DNA of 64,000 bases from the NCBI GenBank assembly GCA_016937995.1, contig JAFGVM010000064.1:42997-106996 (forward strand), written 5' to 3'. The stretch's first letter is position 1, and every line of letters starts with the position of its first letter. Under the pieces are notes generated by a model. The model worked only from the letters and a program-made list of their open reading frames with translations, had not been told where the DNA came from and made no database searches. The stretch comes from Candidatus Delongbacteria bacterium (GTDB lineage: Bacteria > UBA4055). Positions 26,257-35,500 of the stretch are shown in pieces. The translations under genes were made by a program, and so were the position numbers.

Positions 26257-27576
26257 ATGAAATACACTTTTAAAGGTGGATATCACCCTCCTGACGGGAA
26301 AGAATTCTCAGAGAAGAAGTCAATTGAAAAGATGCCACTACCAAAGACCGTGGCAATTCATCTGCACCAACATATCGGTGCTCCTTCAAAAGCTATCGTA
26401 GCAATTGGGGATGAAGTAAAAGTAGGTCAGCCATTGAGTGAGGCAGGTGGATTTGTATCAATTCCTGTTCATGCTTCTATCTCAGGAAAAGTAAAAGCCA
26501 TTGCAAAGATAACAGATGCAGGTGGCAATAAAAGTGATGCGGTCATCATTGAAAGTGATGAAAAAGATGAAATGTTCGAAGGTGTAGGGATTAAAGTTGA
26601 TTATGATAACTTCACTGCTGACGAGATAAAGAAAAAAATAGCTGCTTGCGGTATCGCAGGAATGGGTGGTGCCAGATTTCCTACCCACGTTAAGCTTTCA
26701 CCACCGGCTGACAAGAAAATCGATTATATCATTCTTAATGGTGTTGAATGTGAACCATATCTTACGGCTGATGACAGATTAATGCAGGAAAGTCCGGAAA
26801 CTATCATAGAAGGTCTTAAGTTGATGATGAAAACCGTAAATGCATCGAACGGTATCATCGGTATTGAAAAAAACAAGCCTGATTCAATAAAGATCATGAC
26901 TGATAAAACTTCGTCAATAGATAATATCAAAGTTATTGATCTTGAAGTGAAATATCCTCAGGGTGGAGAAAAACAGTTGATCTATGCTGCTATCAAGAAA
27001 GAAGTTCCGTCCGGTGGTCTTCCAATGGATGTTGGAGTAGTAGTTTCAAATGTAGGGACTGCAAATGCAGTATATGAAGCTGTTGCCTTAAATAAACCTT
27101 TCTATGAAAGAGTTGTTTCTGTAACTGGTGAATCTATTAAAGATCCAAAGAATGTTCTCGCTAGAATAGGTACACCATCTTCTGAACTTATTGAGTTTGC
27201 AGGTGGATTGAAGGAAGACATTTATAAAGTTGTAAATGGTGGACCTATGATGGGTGCTGCAATGTATGAAATGGAAGCACCTGTTCATAAGGGAACTTCG
27301 GGAATTCTTTGCCTGAGTAAAGAAAATGCAAAAGTATTTACAGAACTTGCATGTATCAGCTGTGGTAAATGTGTTTCGGTCTGTCCTTTAAAACTTTTGC
27401 CTACTGACATTCAGCTTAATATTCAGCACGGTAAATATGAAGAATCTGAGAAACTGGGATTGTTAGACTGTATGTTATGTGGAACATGCGCGTATGTTTG
27501 TCCGTCAAAAAGAAATCTAGTTCACTGGTTCAATGTTGGAAAAGCAAAAATAGCAGAAATGAAAAGAAAAGCTTAA
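26257..27576 (+). CDS. rnfC: Rnf complex subunit RnfC
   Basis: 439 aa from the ATG at 26257; GGAG lies seven bases before it, whereas an ATG six bases earlier touches the ribosome-binding site. Peripheral subunit of the ferredoxin:NAD+ oxidoreductase, thought to hold the NADH site. Seen: barrel-sandwich start KTVAIHLHQHIGAPSKAIVAIGDEVKVGQPL, GMGGARFPTHVKL and NGVECEPYLTADDRLM, a SLBB-like segment, and two C-terminal 4Fe-4S motifs CISCGKCVSVCPLKLLP and CMLCGTCAYVCPSKR. Heads the operon; gaps to rnfD and rnfG are short. Confidence 0.96.
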   Translation: MKYTFKGGYHPPDGKEFSEKKSIEKMPLPKTVAIHLHQHIGAPSKAIVAIGDEVKVGQPLSEAGGFVSIPVHASISGKVKAIAKITDAGGNKSDAVIIESDEKDEMFEGVGIKVDYDNFTADEIKKKIAACGIAGMGGARFPTHVKLSPPADKKIDYIILNGVECEPYLTADDRLMQESPETIIEGLKLMMKTVNASNGIIGIEKNKPDSIKIMTDKTSSIDNIKVIDLEVKYPQGGEKQLIYAAIKKEVPSGGLPMDVGVVVSNVGTANAVYEAVALNKPFYERVVSVTGESIKDPKNVLARIGTPSSELIEFAGGLKEDIYKVVNGGPMMGAAMYEMEAPVHKGTSGILCLSKENAKVFTELACISCGKCVSVCPLKLLPTDIQLNIQHGKYEESEKLGLLDCMLCGTCAYVCPSKRNLVHWFNVGKAKIAEMKRKA

Positions 27577-27606
27577 TTAAAACTATTAAAATAAAAAGGT
27601 AAATAA

Positions 27607-28638
27607 ATGGATAAAATGTTAATTGTATCGGCTAATCCCCATATAAGAAGCAAAGCATCCGTGACCAAAATAATGCATATGGTAAATCTTTCATTGTTGC
27701 CGGCATTATTCATGTCTTACTATTACTTTGGTTTCAGAGCGATATTTTTGACTTTGGTCAGTGTTGTTTCAGCTGTTGTAACGGAAGCTGCAATTCAGAA
27801 ATTCAGAAAAGTACCTGTGACAGTGTCTGACGGAAGTGCTATTCTTACCGGGATCCTTCTTGCATTCAATGTTCCTGCTTATATTCCATGGTGGATAGTT
27901 ATGCTTGGATCATTTTTTGCGATAGCAATTGCAAAACAGGCATTCGGTGGTCTCGGTTTCAATATCTTCAACCCAGCTTTGATCGGAAGGGCTTTCATGC
28001 TTGCATCATGGCCGGTTGAAATGACATCAAATAAATTCTGGGCAAATCCAGTAGCGAGTTTTGGAGCTAAAACAGGTCAGACAATGGATGCAATTTCTTC
28101 AGCAACTCCACTTAATCTCGTAAAGACAGCATTAAAAGCTGATCCTACGCAAATCACCTGTGATATTCTTAGCAAAGCGAATGATGCAGGATATGCAGGA
28201 GCGACTTACTGGGATCTGTTTGTGGGTAATGTTTCAGGATGTATCGGGGAAACTTCATTCCTTGCATTACTGATCGGAGTAATTTTCTTAATGATCTTAG
28301 GTCTTGTGAACTGGAGAGTACCTTTCTTCTACATAGGCGGAGTATTTGTATTCACATGGTTACTGGGATATGATCCTGTATTCCATATACTGGCAGGTGG
28401 ACTTGCATTAGGAGCATTCTATATGGCTACTGATATGGTAACCTCACCTATATCGAACAAAGGAAATATAATTTTTGCAATAGGTCTTGCATTTTTCACG
28501 GTAGCAATAAGGATCTGGGGTGGATATCCTGAAGGTGTATCATATTCGATACTGCTTATGAACTGTGCAGTGCCATTGATAAATAAATTCACAGTACCTA
28601 AAAAATTCGGGTGCGTTAAACCGGTAAAAGCTAACTAA
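27607..28638 (+). CDS. rnfD: Rnf complex subunit RnfD
   Basis: 343 aa integral membrane subunit with about 8-9 TM segments. Seen: [16 protein letters not shown] and [17 protein letters not shown], both family hallmarks, and the flavinylation motif SSATPLN with the FMN-accepting Thr at about 167. In Rnf, FMN is covalently bound here. The last exported region ([27 protein letters not shown]) is also typical. Membrane component of an Na+- or H+-pumping complex. Confidence 0.95.
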   Translation: [343 protein letters not shown]

Positions 28639-28648
28639 AGGAGCAGTA

Positions 28649-29404
28649 ATGGGAAACATTATAAAATTATCATCCATTCTCTTTTTTGTTGCGGGAATCG
28701 CAGCAGGCAGTTTAGCTTTTTACAACAGCTTTACTAAGCCTGAAATAGCGAAACTGAAGGCTGAGAATGAAACAAAAGCAAGGGGTTATGTTCTTCAGGG
28801 ATTAATTCCTGATGATCAGATACCTGGACTGATATATGAAGAAGGGCAAATTGAAATTAACGGAATGAAGGAAAAGTTCTGGAAAGTCAAAACTCCAGGT
28901 TCAAACCAGTACAAAGCTCTGGTATTTCTGGCAAAAGGTCAGGGATTTTCAGGAGTTGTCGAGACAATGGTAGCTACCGACATGAACTTCAAGATAAACG
29001 GAATTAAAGTTCTGAAACATACTGAAACACCCGGACTGGGTGCTGAAGCTCAAACTGTAAAGTACGGAGATACAAAACCGTTTTTTGAAGGGTGGTTCAA
29101 AGAGAAGAACTCTTTAAATGTTATTGTTGAAAAAGATGATCCGAATTCTGCCGATAAAGTTCAGTCAATTACCGGAGCAACTATAACAACAAGGGCAGTA
29201 TGTAACAGTATCAACAAATATGCTGAATTAGTTAAGAAGCAAATGGGAGCTGTACAGGGACAGATCGTTATTGATCAGTCAAAAGTAGTTTCAGTAGACA
29301 GAGAAGCGATCATGAAAGCCAGGGCTGAAGCGGCAGCAAAGGCCGAAGCAGAAAAAGATACTACTGTTACGGAAGATACTCCAGAAGGAGGTAAAGATGA
29401 ATAA
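28649..29404 (+). CDS. rnfG: Rnf complex subunit RnfG
   Basis: 251 aa. Seen: N-terminal TM (residues about 8-25) anchoring a periplasmic FMN-binding domain, with GFSGVVETMVATDMNFKINGIKVLKHTETPGLGAEA and the flavin-transfer motif SITGATITTRAV (Thr at about 178 carries FMN). The C-terminal tail (about 205-251) is Glu/Ala/Lys-rich and probably disordered. It overlaps rnfE by 8 bases. No ApbE flavin transferase is in the window, so that must come from elsewhere. Confidence 0.94.
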   Translation: MGNIIKLSSILFFVAGIAAGSLAFYNSFTKPEIAKLKAENETKARGYVLQGLIPDDQIPGLIYEEGQIEINGMKEKFWKVKTPGSNQYKALVFLAKGQGFSGVVETMVATDMNFKINGIKVLKHTETPGLGAEAQTVKYGDTKPFFEGWFKEKNSLNVIVEKDDPNSADKVQSITGATITTRAVCNSINKYAELVKKQMGAVQGQIVIDQSKVVSVDREAIMKARAEAAAKAEAEKDTTVTEDTPEGGKDE

Positions 29405-30020
29405 ATTACAGAATTTTACTAAAGGGTTCTTCAAAGAGAATCCTGTGCTTGTACTGGCTCTTGGTCTTTGTCCGTCTTTGGCTGTTACAACTTCAATTGA
29501 GAATGGCCTGGGTATGGGAATGGCATCAACTGCAGTTCTTGTAGGATCAAGTACACTGGTGTCAATGCTGAAGAAGTATATTCCAGGAAGTATAAGAATA
29601 CCTATATTTATCGTAATAATTGCAACATTCGTAACATTGATAGATTTAACACTTCAGGCTTTTATTCCCTCATTGAGTGAGTCACTAGGTCTGTTCATCC
29701 CTCTTATAGTTGTAAATTGTATTATTCTGGGAAGAGCTGAGGCATTTGCTTCAAAGAAAAGTGTTCTGGACTCGATCATTGATGCTATAGGAATGGGTAT
29801 AGGTTTCACAATAGCACTTGTGCTTATCAGTGCTGTAAGAGAGTTTGCCGGAACAGGAGCTCTTTACGGATATCCTTTATTCCAGTTAATGGGAATTGAA
29901 GGTTTTAAGGGTTCTATTCTGATGATACTGCCTCCGGGAGGTTTTTTGACAATGGGATTGATCCTAGGTTTCATGCAGTGGAATAAAGTTAGAAAAGCAA
30001 AAAATACGGGAGGTAAATAA
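29397..30020 (+). CDS. rnfE: Rnf complex subunit RnfE
   Basis: 207 aa integral membrane subunit (about 6 TM). Seen: FFKENPVLVLALGLCPSLAVTTSIENGLGMGMASTAVLVGSSTLVS and the NCIILGRAEAFASK motif, a hallmark of RnfA/RnfE pairs. The Cys in LGLCPSLAV belongs to the pair of cysteines that are thought to coordinate an intramembrane iron-sulfur cluster with RnfA. Overlaps rnfG upstream and touches rnfA (TAATG). Confidence 0.95.
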   Translation: MNKLQNFTKGFFKENPVLVLALGLCPSLAVTTSIENGLGMGMASTAVLVGSSTLVSMLKKYIPGSIRIPIFIVIIATFVTLIDLTLQAFIPSLSESLGLFIPLIVVNCIILGRAEAFASKKSVLDSIIDAIGMGIGFTIALVLISAVREFAGTGALYGYPLFQLMGIEGFKGSILMILPPGGFLTMGLILGFMQWNKVRKAKNTGGK

Positions 30021-30625
30021 TGGATTTTTCACATCTCGTGGTCATAGCTGTATCGTCTATATTTATAAACAATTTCGTTCTGGGTAGATTTTTGGGTATC
30101 TGTCCATTCATTGGTGTATCAAAGAAAATTGACAGTGCTCTTGGAATGGGAATGGCGGTAATATTTGTTATGACTCTGGCATCAGTAGTTACTTATCTTA
30201 TTCAGACTTTTGTACTTGTAAGGTTTGAACTTCAGTACCTGCAAACTATAGCGTTTATCCTGGTTATTGCTTCTCTTGTCCAATTCATAGAAATGTTCAT
30301 GAAGAAAAATATGCCAGCTCTATATCAGTCTTTAGGTGTATTTCTTCCTTTGATCACTACAAATTGTGCAGTACTGGGTGTGGCTATTCTTAATATAGAT
30401 GCTACCTGGGCTGACGGCTCTCACTATAACTTTATTGAATCAACCTGGAACGGATTCACAGCAGGAATCGGATTTACAATAGCATTGTTGCTTATGGCAG
30501 GTATCAGAGAAAGATTAGAGCTTGCAGATATTCCTGAAAGTATGAAGGGAACACCTATTACTTTTATATCAGCAAGTCTTATAGCAATGGCTTTTCTGGG
30601 ATTCAGCGGAATGAGTATTATGTAA
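30020..30625 (+). CDS. rnfA: Rnf complex subunit RnfA
   Basis: 201 aa, paralogue of RnfE with inverted topology (about 6 TM). Seen: IFINNFVLGRFLGICPFIGVSKKIDSALGMGMAVIFVM and LPLITTNCAVLGVAILN, with Cys in the ICPF and NCAV positions. Its TAA stop is followed directly by the heptamer repeat array that separates it from rnfB. Nothing is missing from the complex: C, D, G, E, A and B are all here. Confidence 0.95.
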   Translation: MDFSHLVVIAVSSIFINNFVLGRFLGICPFIGVSKKIDSALGMGMAVIFVMTLASVVTYLIQTFVLVRFELQYLQTIAFILVIASLVQFIEMFMKKNMPALYQSLGVFLPLITTNCAVLGVAILNIDATWADGSHYNFIESTWNGFTAGIGFTIALLLMAGIRERLELADIPESMKGTPITFISASLIAMAFLGFSGMSIM

Positions 30626-30687
30626 ATGAGTGATTAGTGGTTAGTGGCTTGTTTCTGAATAATTCTAACTACTAAATTCTAAATTAA
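30626..30687. repeat. Bipartite heptamer repeat array 2 (inside rnf operon)
   Basis: Left: AGTGATT, AGTGGTT, AGTGGCT (30629-30649). Then a 12-bp spacer. Right: ATTCTAA, CTACTAA, ATTCTAA (30662-30682). The first half begins 3 bp after the rnfA stop codon; the second ends before the rnfB ribosome-binding site. Units are 7 bp in register. Confidence 0.8.
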
Positions 30688-30711
30688 ACGATTTTTATTG
30701 GAGATAAATAA

Positions 30712-31659
30712 ATGGATACAACTCAAATAATAACTGCTTTTTTATCGGTCGGACTGATCGGAGCTATTCTGGGAGCTGTTCTCGCTTATGCCTCTAAAGT
30801 ATTCCATGTTGAGGTTGATCCCAAAGTTGAGAAAATTGCTGAAATATTACCACAGGCTAATTGTGGAGCATGTGGTTATCCCGGATGTTCAGGTTATGCT
30901 GATGCAGTGGTCACTAAAGGAACTGATATTACTCTATGTTCACCAGGGGGACAAGATGTTATTGATCAAATAGCATCAATTATGGGAGTAGAAGCAACTG
31001 CTGGAAAAGCAATGGTTGCGTATTGTGCTTGTAACGGTACAAAAGAAAACGCAAAAGACAGATTTGAATATTACGGACCTGAAAAATGTAGTAGTGCTGT
31101 ATTTGTTTCGGGTGGACATAAAGCTTGTGATTATGGATGTTTAGGTTTCGGAGAATGCGTAGAAGCCTGTACATTCGGAGCTATGTATATGGATGAAAAA
31201 ACAGGCTTACCTGTTGTCATAGATGAAAAATGTGTTGGTTGTGGAGCTTGTGTAAGAGCATGTCCTAAAGATGTTATGAAACTTATGCCTAAAGACAGCA
31301 AAGTATACATTGCTTGTAATTCAAAAGCTAAAGGTAAAGAAGTAAGTGATTCATGTAAAGTTGGATGTATCGGTTGTAAGATATGTACTTTACCGAATAC
31401 TACCCCTTCAGGAGCTGTTAAAATGGAAGGCGATCTTCCTGTCATTAATTATGAATTACCTGATGATCTTGTTGCAGCTAAATATAAATGTCCTAAATCA
31501 TGTTTTATTGATAAAGGTGATGCTGAGAAGTCTGCTGAAGAGATCGCTAAAGAGAAAGCTGACTGGAAAGCTGCTGACGCTGAAAAGACAGCTGCGGCAA
31601 AGAAAGCTGCGTTGGAAAAAGCAGAAGCTGCTAAGGCTGCAAAAGAAGCGGGAATGTAA
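30712..31659 (+). CDS. rnfB: Rnf complex subunit RnfB
   Basis: 315 aa, the ferredoxin-binding iron-sulfur subunit. Seen: N-terminal TM, then a cluster domain CGACGYPGCSGYADAV (Rnf/Nqr-type Fe-S), CDYGCLGFGECVEAC, and CVGCGACVRACPKDV, each a 4Fe-4S set. A further GCIGCKICT set follows at about 220. The C-terminal tail (about 265-315) is Ala/Lys/Glu-rich, a long helical or disordered run. Last gene of the operon; a terminator follows. Confidence 0.95.
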   Translation: MDTTQIITAFLSVGLIGAILGAVLAYASKVFHVEVDPKVEKIAEILPQANCGACGYPGCSGYADAVVTKGTDITLCSPGGQDVIDQIASIMGVEATAGKAMVAYCACNGTKENAKDRFEYYGPEKCSSAVFVSGGHKACDYGCLGFGECVEACTFGAMYMDEKTGLPVVIDEKCVGCGACVRACPKDVMKLMPKDSKVYIACNSKAKGKEVSDSCKVGCIGCKICTLPNTTPSGAVKMEGDLPVINYELPDDLVAAKYKCPKSCFIDKGDAEKSAEEIAKEKADWKAADAEKTAAAKKAALEKAEAAKAAKEAGM

Positions 31660-31695
31660 TTGTATTTTGACAATTAAATTTAAGTCAATAAATGA

Positions 31696-31723
31696 AGGGT
31701 GATCGGTTGTCACCCTCTTTTTA
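31696..31723 (+). terminator. Rho-independent terminator of the rnf operon
   Basis: AGGGTGA, loop TCGGTTG, TCACCCT then CTTTTT. It overlaps the stop codon of the convergent 2H phosphoesterase gene. Confidence 0.85.
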
Positions 31724-32398
31724 TTCACCGAGTTTAATCTTTTCCAGAGTTTCAAATTCAGGTACAGGAGTTGTAATATCAACTTTTACTAAATTTATAA
31801 GATCTACATTTATACTACCGAAATTCATATTTCTAATTTTTTTTACTGCTTTTACAAAGTCACCAACATTATCATTTTTGAAATTCCCTAATGCTATATG
31901 CGGGATATAATTTTCAAGGTCTCTTTCTGGATAAGTTACAATATTATTTGTTTCACATATTATCCTGTTGAGCTCTTCTAAATTACCATCATCTTCTATC
32001 TGGGCAAATAAAACTGAGGGAAATAAATTCAGCATTTTAACGTTAGCTTTAAAGTTTTTGATCCAGGTTAATTTTGTTTTCAGGTTAAGAAGAATATCAT
32101 CAATTTCATTCAAAGTATAATCAGAAGGATCTTCTTCATTGCTTATTGCCCCAAGTATTTTTATCGTAACATGAAAATACTCTTTGGGAAAGGGATTGTA
32201 GCAATCAAAGATAGAAAGTTTATCATTAATTTTAGTAAGTTTATCTGTAAATAACGGGTCTTTGATCTTATAGATCAGACCAACACGTCTTTTATCTTTG
32301 GCAAAGCTATCTAAACTCCAGGCTCTGCTTTTTGCGATCAAAGGTTTAAAATTATTCCGGTTTTCCCAGAATTCTTTCAGTTTCTGTTCATTGTTCAT
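31721..32398 (-). CDS. 2H phosphoesterase / 2'-5' RNA ligase-like protein
   Basis: 225 aa. Seen: the two HxTx-type motifs of the LigT/2H fold, FHVTIKILG (about 76-84) and PHIALGNF (about 168-175; the Ser/Thr is Ala here). Families with this fold cleave or make 2'-5' and cyclic phosphodiester bonds in RNA. The Ala in the second motif weakens a claim of full activity. Convergent with the rnf operon; divergent from the DUF502 gene. Confidence 0.75.
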   Translation of the reverse strand: MNNEQKLKEFWENRNNFKPLIAKSRAWSLDSFAKDKRRVGLIYKIKDPLFTDKLTKINDKLSIFDCYNPFPKEYFHVTIKILGAISNEEDPSDYTLNEIDDILLNLKTKLTWIKNFKANVKMLNLFPSVLFAQIEDDGNLEELNRIICETNNIVTYPERDLENYIPHIALGNFKNDNVGDFVKAVKKIRNMNFGSINVDLINLVKVDITTPVPEFETLEKIKLGE

Positions 32399-32483
32399 TT
32401 TATTTTATCTTTTTTCAGGTTATAATTCCTTCATTCATATTGTAAAGATATGTTTTTCTTGCTCTTTTTCCAATTATTTATAT

Positions 32484-32511
32484 TTTACACTGGATAATTC
32501 AATGATATAAT
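32484..32511 (+). promoter_or_regulatory. Candidate promoter for DUF502 gene
   Basis: TTTACA, 16-bp spacer, perfect TATAAT (32506-32511), 37 bp before the start codon. Confidence 0.4.
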
Positions 32512-32548
32512 GATACAATATTAAAGAGTAACTACAAGAAGGTATATA

Positions 32549-33166
32549 ATGAATAAAATAATAAAACTTACATTCTCATTCTTTTTTCAAGGTTTGCTGG
32601 CTTTGTTACCTTTGATAGTTTCAGCTTATATTATTTTCTTCTTTTACGGTTTTGTGGAACGGATACTTGATGGTCTTTTTGTATTTGTTCCTGAAGAATT
32701 CAGGCAAACTACTCAAATGATAGTAATAATTAAGATCATGTCATTCATCGTAATGTTCTGCCTAATAACTCTTCTTGGTTTATTTGTTAAGACTGTGGCA
32801 GGTAAACTGCTGCTTTCTCTTATTGATTCATTCTTTATGTCTATACCAGGGCTTAGACCGGTATATCGAGCTACCAGACAGGTAATTCATTCATTTTCCA
32901 GTTCAAAAACATCTTTCTTCTTAAATCCGGTTCTTGTTGAATATCCGTCAAAAGGTATCTGGACGATTGGTTTTAATACTGGAGTAGTGCCTGACGAATT
33001 TAATCCTGAAAAGGAAATAAAACGATTTTCTATTTTTATACCTACTACTCCTAATCCTACAAGCGGATTCTTGATGATAGTTAACAATGATCAGATAAGA
33101 CCTTTAAAAATGAAGACTGAAAAAGCAATGCAGTTCTTATTAACCGGTGGTGTAGTAAAAGATTGA
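32549..33166 (+). CDS. DUF502 family membrane protein
   Basis: 205 aa. Seen: two N-terminal TM helices (about 12-32 and 55-80, LLALLPLIVSAYIIFFFYGF and IKIMSFIVMFCLITLLGLF) followed by a cytoplasmic or periplasmic domain with MSIPGLRPVYRATRQVI, VEYPSKGIWTIGFNTG and FIPTTPNPTSGFLMIV. These are the constant parts of DUF502 proteins. Function unknown in the family. It overlaps the next gene by 4 bases. Confidence 0.85.
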   Translation: MNKIIKLTFSFFFQGLLALLPLIVSAYIIFFFYGFVERILDGLFVFVPEEFRQTTQMIVIIKIMSFIVMFCLITLLGLFVKTVAGKLLLSLIDSFFMSIPGLRPVYRATRQVIHSFSSSKTSFFLNPVLVEYPSKGIWTIGFNTGVVPDEFNPEKEIKRFSIFIPTTPNPTSGFLMIVNNDQIRPLKMKTEKAMQFLLTGGVVKD

Positions 33167-34080
33167 TATTTCTATTTCTTGCAATATTAAGCAGTGCATC
33201 GATAGCAATGATCCTAAAGTTCAGTGAAACAAAGAACTTTAACCGTTATGCAGTTACAACTATGAATTATGTTGTGGCATTTTCGATCAGTCTTGCATTA
33301 AGCCCATTGAGCACTTCAGGGGAACTATCATTCTCTCTTAGTTCAATGATGAGTGAATTCAGTCTTGTTTCAGCAGATAAATTATCATTATCAGGAAGTT
33401 TCACCTGGGCAATTATTACAGGTTTAGCAGGGGGAGTTCTTTATTTTCTTGGATTTATCTATATTCAGAAGAGTATTAGAATTAACGGTGTTGGTATAAC
33501 AGGTGCAGTAGGAAAAATAGGTATTCTTATTCCAATGCTTATTTCTTTATTCTTATGGAAAGAGATACCAAACACTATCCAGACGGCTGGTATTATTCTT
33601 GCGATCTCTGCGATCGTTCTAATAAATATTTCATTCAAAGATATTAAGAATCTGAAAGGTTTTAACTATATTATAGTTCTTTTATTTTTTATTGCAGGTT
33701 TTGCTGAATTCTCAAATAAGATATTTGAGAAGTATTCTCTGCTGGAGCATAGATCGTTCTATTTATTTACAGTGTTCTTTTCAGCATTCTGGATCAGTTT
33801 GTTTTTTACAGTAAAAGAGCTTAAGAAAGGTGTTAAGATCACGAGGAACGATATTCTTACAGGTTTCCTTGTTGGAATACCGAATATGTTCGCATCATAT
33901 TTTCTGATAATGTCATTCGAATATTATAAAGCAACAGTTGCATTTCCCATTTACAGTTCAGGATCTATATTGTTGATCAGTGTTGGTGGAGTAGTTCTTT
34001 TTCAGGAAAGATTAAAAAGAAAGGAGTTCGTTGCGATTTTTATGATCATCACCGCTGTTGTATTGATGAGTATCAGGTAA
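33163..34080 (+). CDS. EamA/DMT-superfamily transporter
   Basis: 305 aa with about 10 TM segments in two repeats. Seen: TTG start at 33163 overlapping the DUF502 stop (TTGA). Second-half pattern KATVAFPIYSSGSILLISVGGVVLFQERLKRKEFVAIFMIITAVVLMSI is the EamA signature; the first half has IIQTAGIILAISAIVLINISF. Drug/metabolite transporters of this type export small molecules; the substrate cannot be stated. Confidence 0.8.
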   Translation: MIFLFLAILSSASIAMILKFSETKNFNRYAVTTMNYVVAFSISLALSPLSTSGELSFSLSSMMSEFSLVSADKLSLSGSFTWAIITGLAGGVLYFLGFIYIQKSIRINGVGITGAVGKIGILIPMLISLFLWKEIPNTIQTAGIILAISAIVLINISFKDIKNLKGFNYIIVLLFFIAGFAEFSNKIFEKYSLLEHRSFYLFTVFFSAFWISLFFTVKELKKGVKITRNDILTGFLVGIPNMFASYFLIMSFEYYKATVAFPIYSSGSILLISVGGVVLFQERLKRKEFVAIFMIITAVVLMSIR

Positions 34081-34220
34081 TGATAAAAAAAATAAAACTT
34101 GAAATAAAATAATTTATTCTTTATAATTGAATAGAATAATTATTGATGATAACAATTCAATATAATTAAAAAAGCTTGCTTGTTAATAAAAAGATCTGTT
34201 TTAAAAAAGAGGAAATTAGA

Positions 34221-35189
34221 ATGAAACACGCACTTATAGTAATGGGATTTTTGGTAATAATTCTTATAGCATTTTTTTATACAGAAGAACCCGGAATAAT
34301 AATTGAGGATGATAATGGTGTAATTGATTCAGCAGAAGTTATAAAACCCCAAACCCAAATTCATAAAAAGAAACCTACACGAAAAAAGATCTCAATGGAC
34401 ATGGTCTTAGTTGATGAAGGAACATTTCAAATGGGTTGTAATAGTCAGAATGAAGATGAGGAAATTGATGATTTTAAAGCAGAAGCAAGAAAAAGTCATG
34501 ATTTTGAGTCCGGGAATAATAACAGGGATGATGAAAAGCCAGTACACGACGTCAGGATCAGTAAATTCTATATAGGTAAGTATGAAGTAACTCAGAAAGA
34601 ATGGAAATCAGTTATGGGAAAAAATCCCAGTCATCGTAAAGGTAATAATAATCCTGTTGAAAAGATCAGCTGGTATGATGCTGTGGAATTCTGCAATAGG
34701 TTAAGTGCGAAAGACGGTCTGGAAAAATGTTATTCAGGAGAGGGAGTTACAATACAATGCGATTTTACTGCAAATGGTTATAGATTGCCGACTGAAGCTG
34801 AATGGGAATTTGCTGCTAAAGGCGGGGGTCTTATAGGTACTAGAACTGATTTTGAATATAGTGGTAGTAATGAGATAGATGAAGTTGCATGGTATCGTGC
34901 CAACTCTGCTGTCATCACTCATCCTGTTGGTTCAAAAAAGCCTAATGAGATCGGAATATATGATATGAGTGGAAATGTATGGGAATGGTGCTGGGACTGG
35001 TATGATCAGGAATATTATAAAAACAGTCCTAATAGTAATCCTACAGGTCCGGATATGAGCGCTACTAGGGTCATTCGCGGAGGAAGTTGGGGTGGTGGAT
35101 CTGTGAATTGTTTAGTTGAGAACAGAAGAGGAGAAAATCCTCATTTTCAAAATAAATTTAACGGTCTGAGAGTTGCTAGAAAGTTTTAA
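34221..35189 (+). CDS. Membrane-anchored SUMF1/FGE-sulfatase domain protein
   Basis: 322 aa from ATG 34221, preceded by AGAGGAAATTAGA; an in-frame TTG 45 bases upstream lacks a site. Seen: hydrophobic N-terminus (about 5-20, no lipobox Cys), an acidic and Lys-rich linker, then the FGE-like domain (about 55-322) with MVLVDEGTFQMG, FYIGKYEVTQKEW, YRLPTEAEWEFAAKGG, YDMSGNVWEWCWDWY and IRGGSWGGG. Compared with the 2139-3281 copy it lacks the Ig domain and adds a charged insert (about 75-110). Function unknown. Its stop codon overlaps that of the opposing alkyltransferase-like gene. Confidence 0.88.
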   Translation: MKHALIVMGFLVIILIAFFYTEEPGIIIEDDNGVIDSAEVIKPQTQIHKKKPTRKKISMDMVLVDEGTFQMGCNSQNEDEEIDDFKAEARKSHDFESGNNNRDDEKPVHDVRISKFYIGKYEVTQKEWKSVMGKNPSHRKGNNNPVEKISWYDAVEFCNRLSAKDGLEKCYSGEGVTIQCDFTANGYRLPTEAEWEFAAKGGGLIGTRTDFEYSGSNEIDEVAWYRANSAVITHPVGSKKPNEIGIYDMSGNVWEWCWDWYDQEYYKNSPNSNPTGPDMSATRVIRGGSWGGGSVNCLVENRRGENPHFQNKFNGLRVARKF

Positions 35190-35497
35190 ATCTTAACCCA
35201 TAAGTATTCTTCAAGATCAATTTTACCCTCAGAAATAAACTCAATACCTTCGCTTTCAAGAAGTGCGATCTGCTCATGGTACATGTCGATATTTATTCTT
35301 TGTATTTCACCTTTGGAGTTCATAACACGATGCCATGGTAAATTATATTTCCTGCTCATAGAAGATAGAATCCTTACAACCTGCCTTGCACCGAAAGGAC
35401 TTCCTGCAAGTTTGGAGATCCCACCATATGTTTGAACTTTTCCCTTAGGAATACTTTTGATTATCTCAATGACTGCTTCAGTGAATTGTGCAGGCAT
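35186..35497 (-). CDS. Alkyltransferase-like (ATL) DNA repair protein
   Basis: 103 aa, half-size relative of O6-alkylguanine transferase. Seen: helix-turn-helix region with GARQVVR and the catalytic-site equivalent PWHRV at about 54-58, where the alkyl-accepting Cys of PCHRV is Trp. Known: ATL proteins bind O6-alkylguanine and flag it for nucleotide excision repair instead of removing it. Stop overlaps the SUMF1 stop (TTAA). A single ATG start; three bases separate it from the zinc-ribbon gene. Confidence 0.9.
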   Translation of the reverse strand: MPAQFTEAVIEIIKSIPKGKVQTYGGISKLAGSPFGARQVVRILSSMSRKYNLPWHRVMNSKGEIQRINIDMYHEQIALLESEGIEFISEGKIDLEEYLWVKI

Positions 35498-35500
35498 AAT

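Noticed and set aside
30980-31445. Minus-strand frames opposite rnfB
   Set aside because: Mirror of Cys- and Ala-rich codons in rnfB; no independent support.
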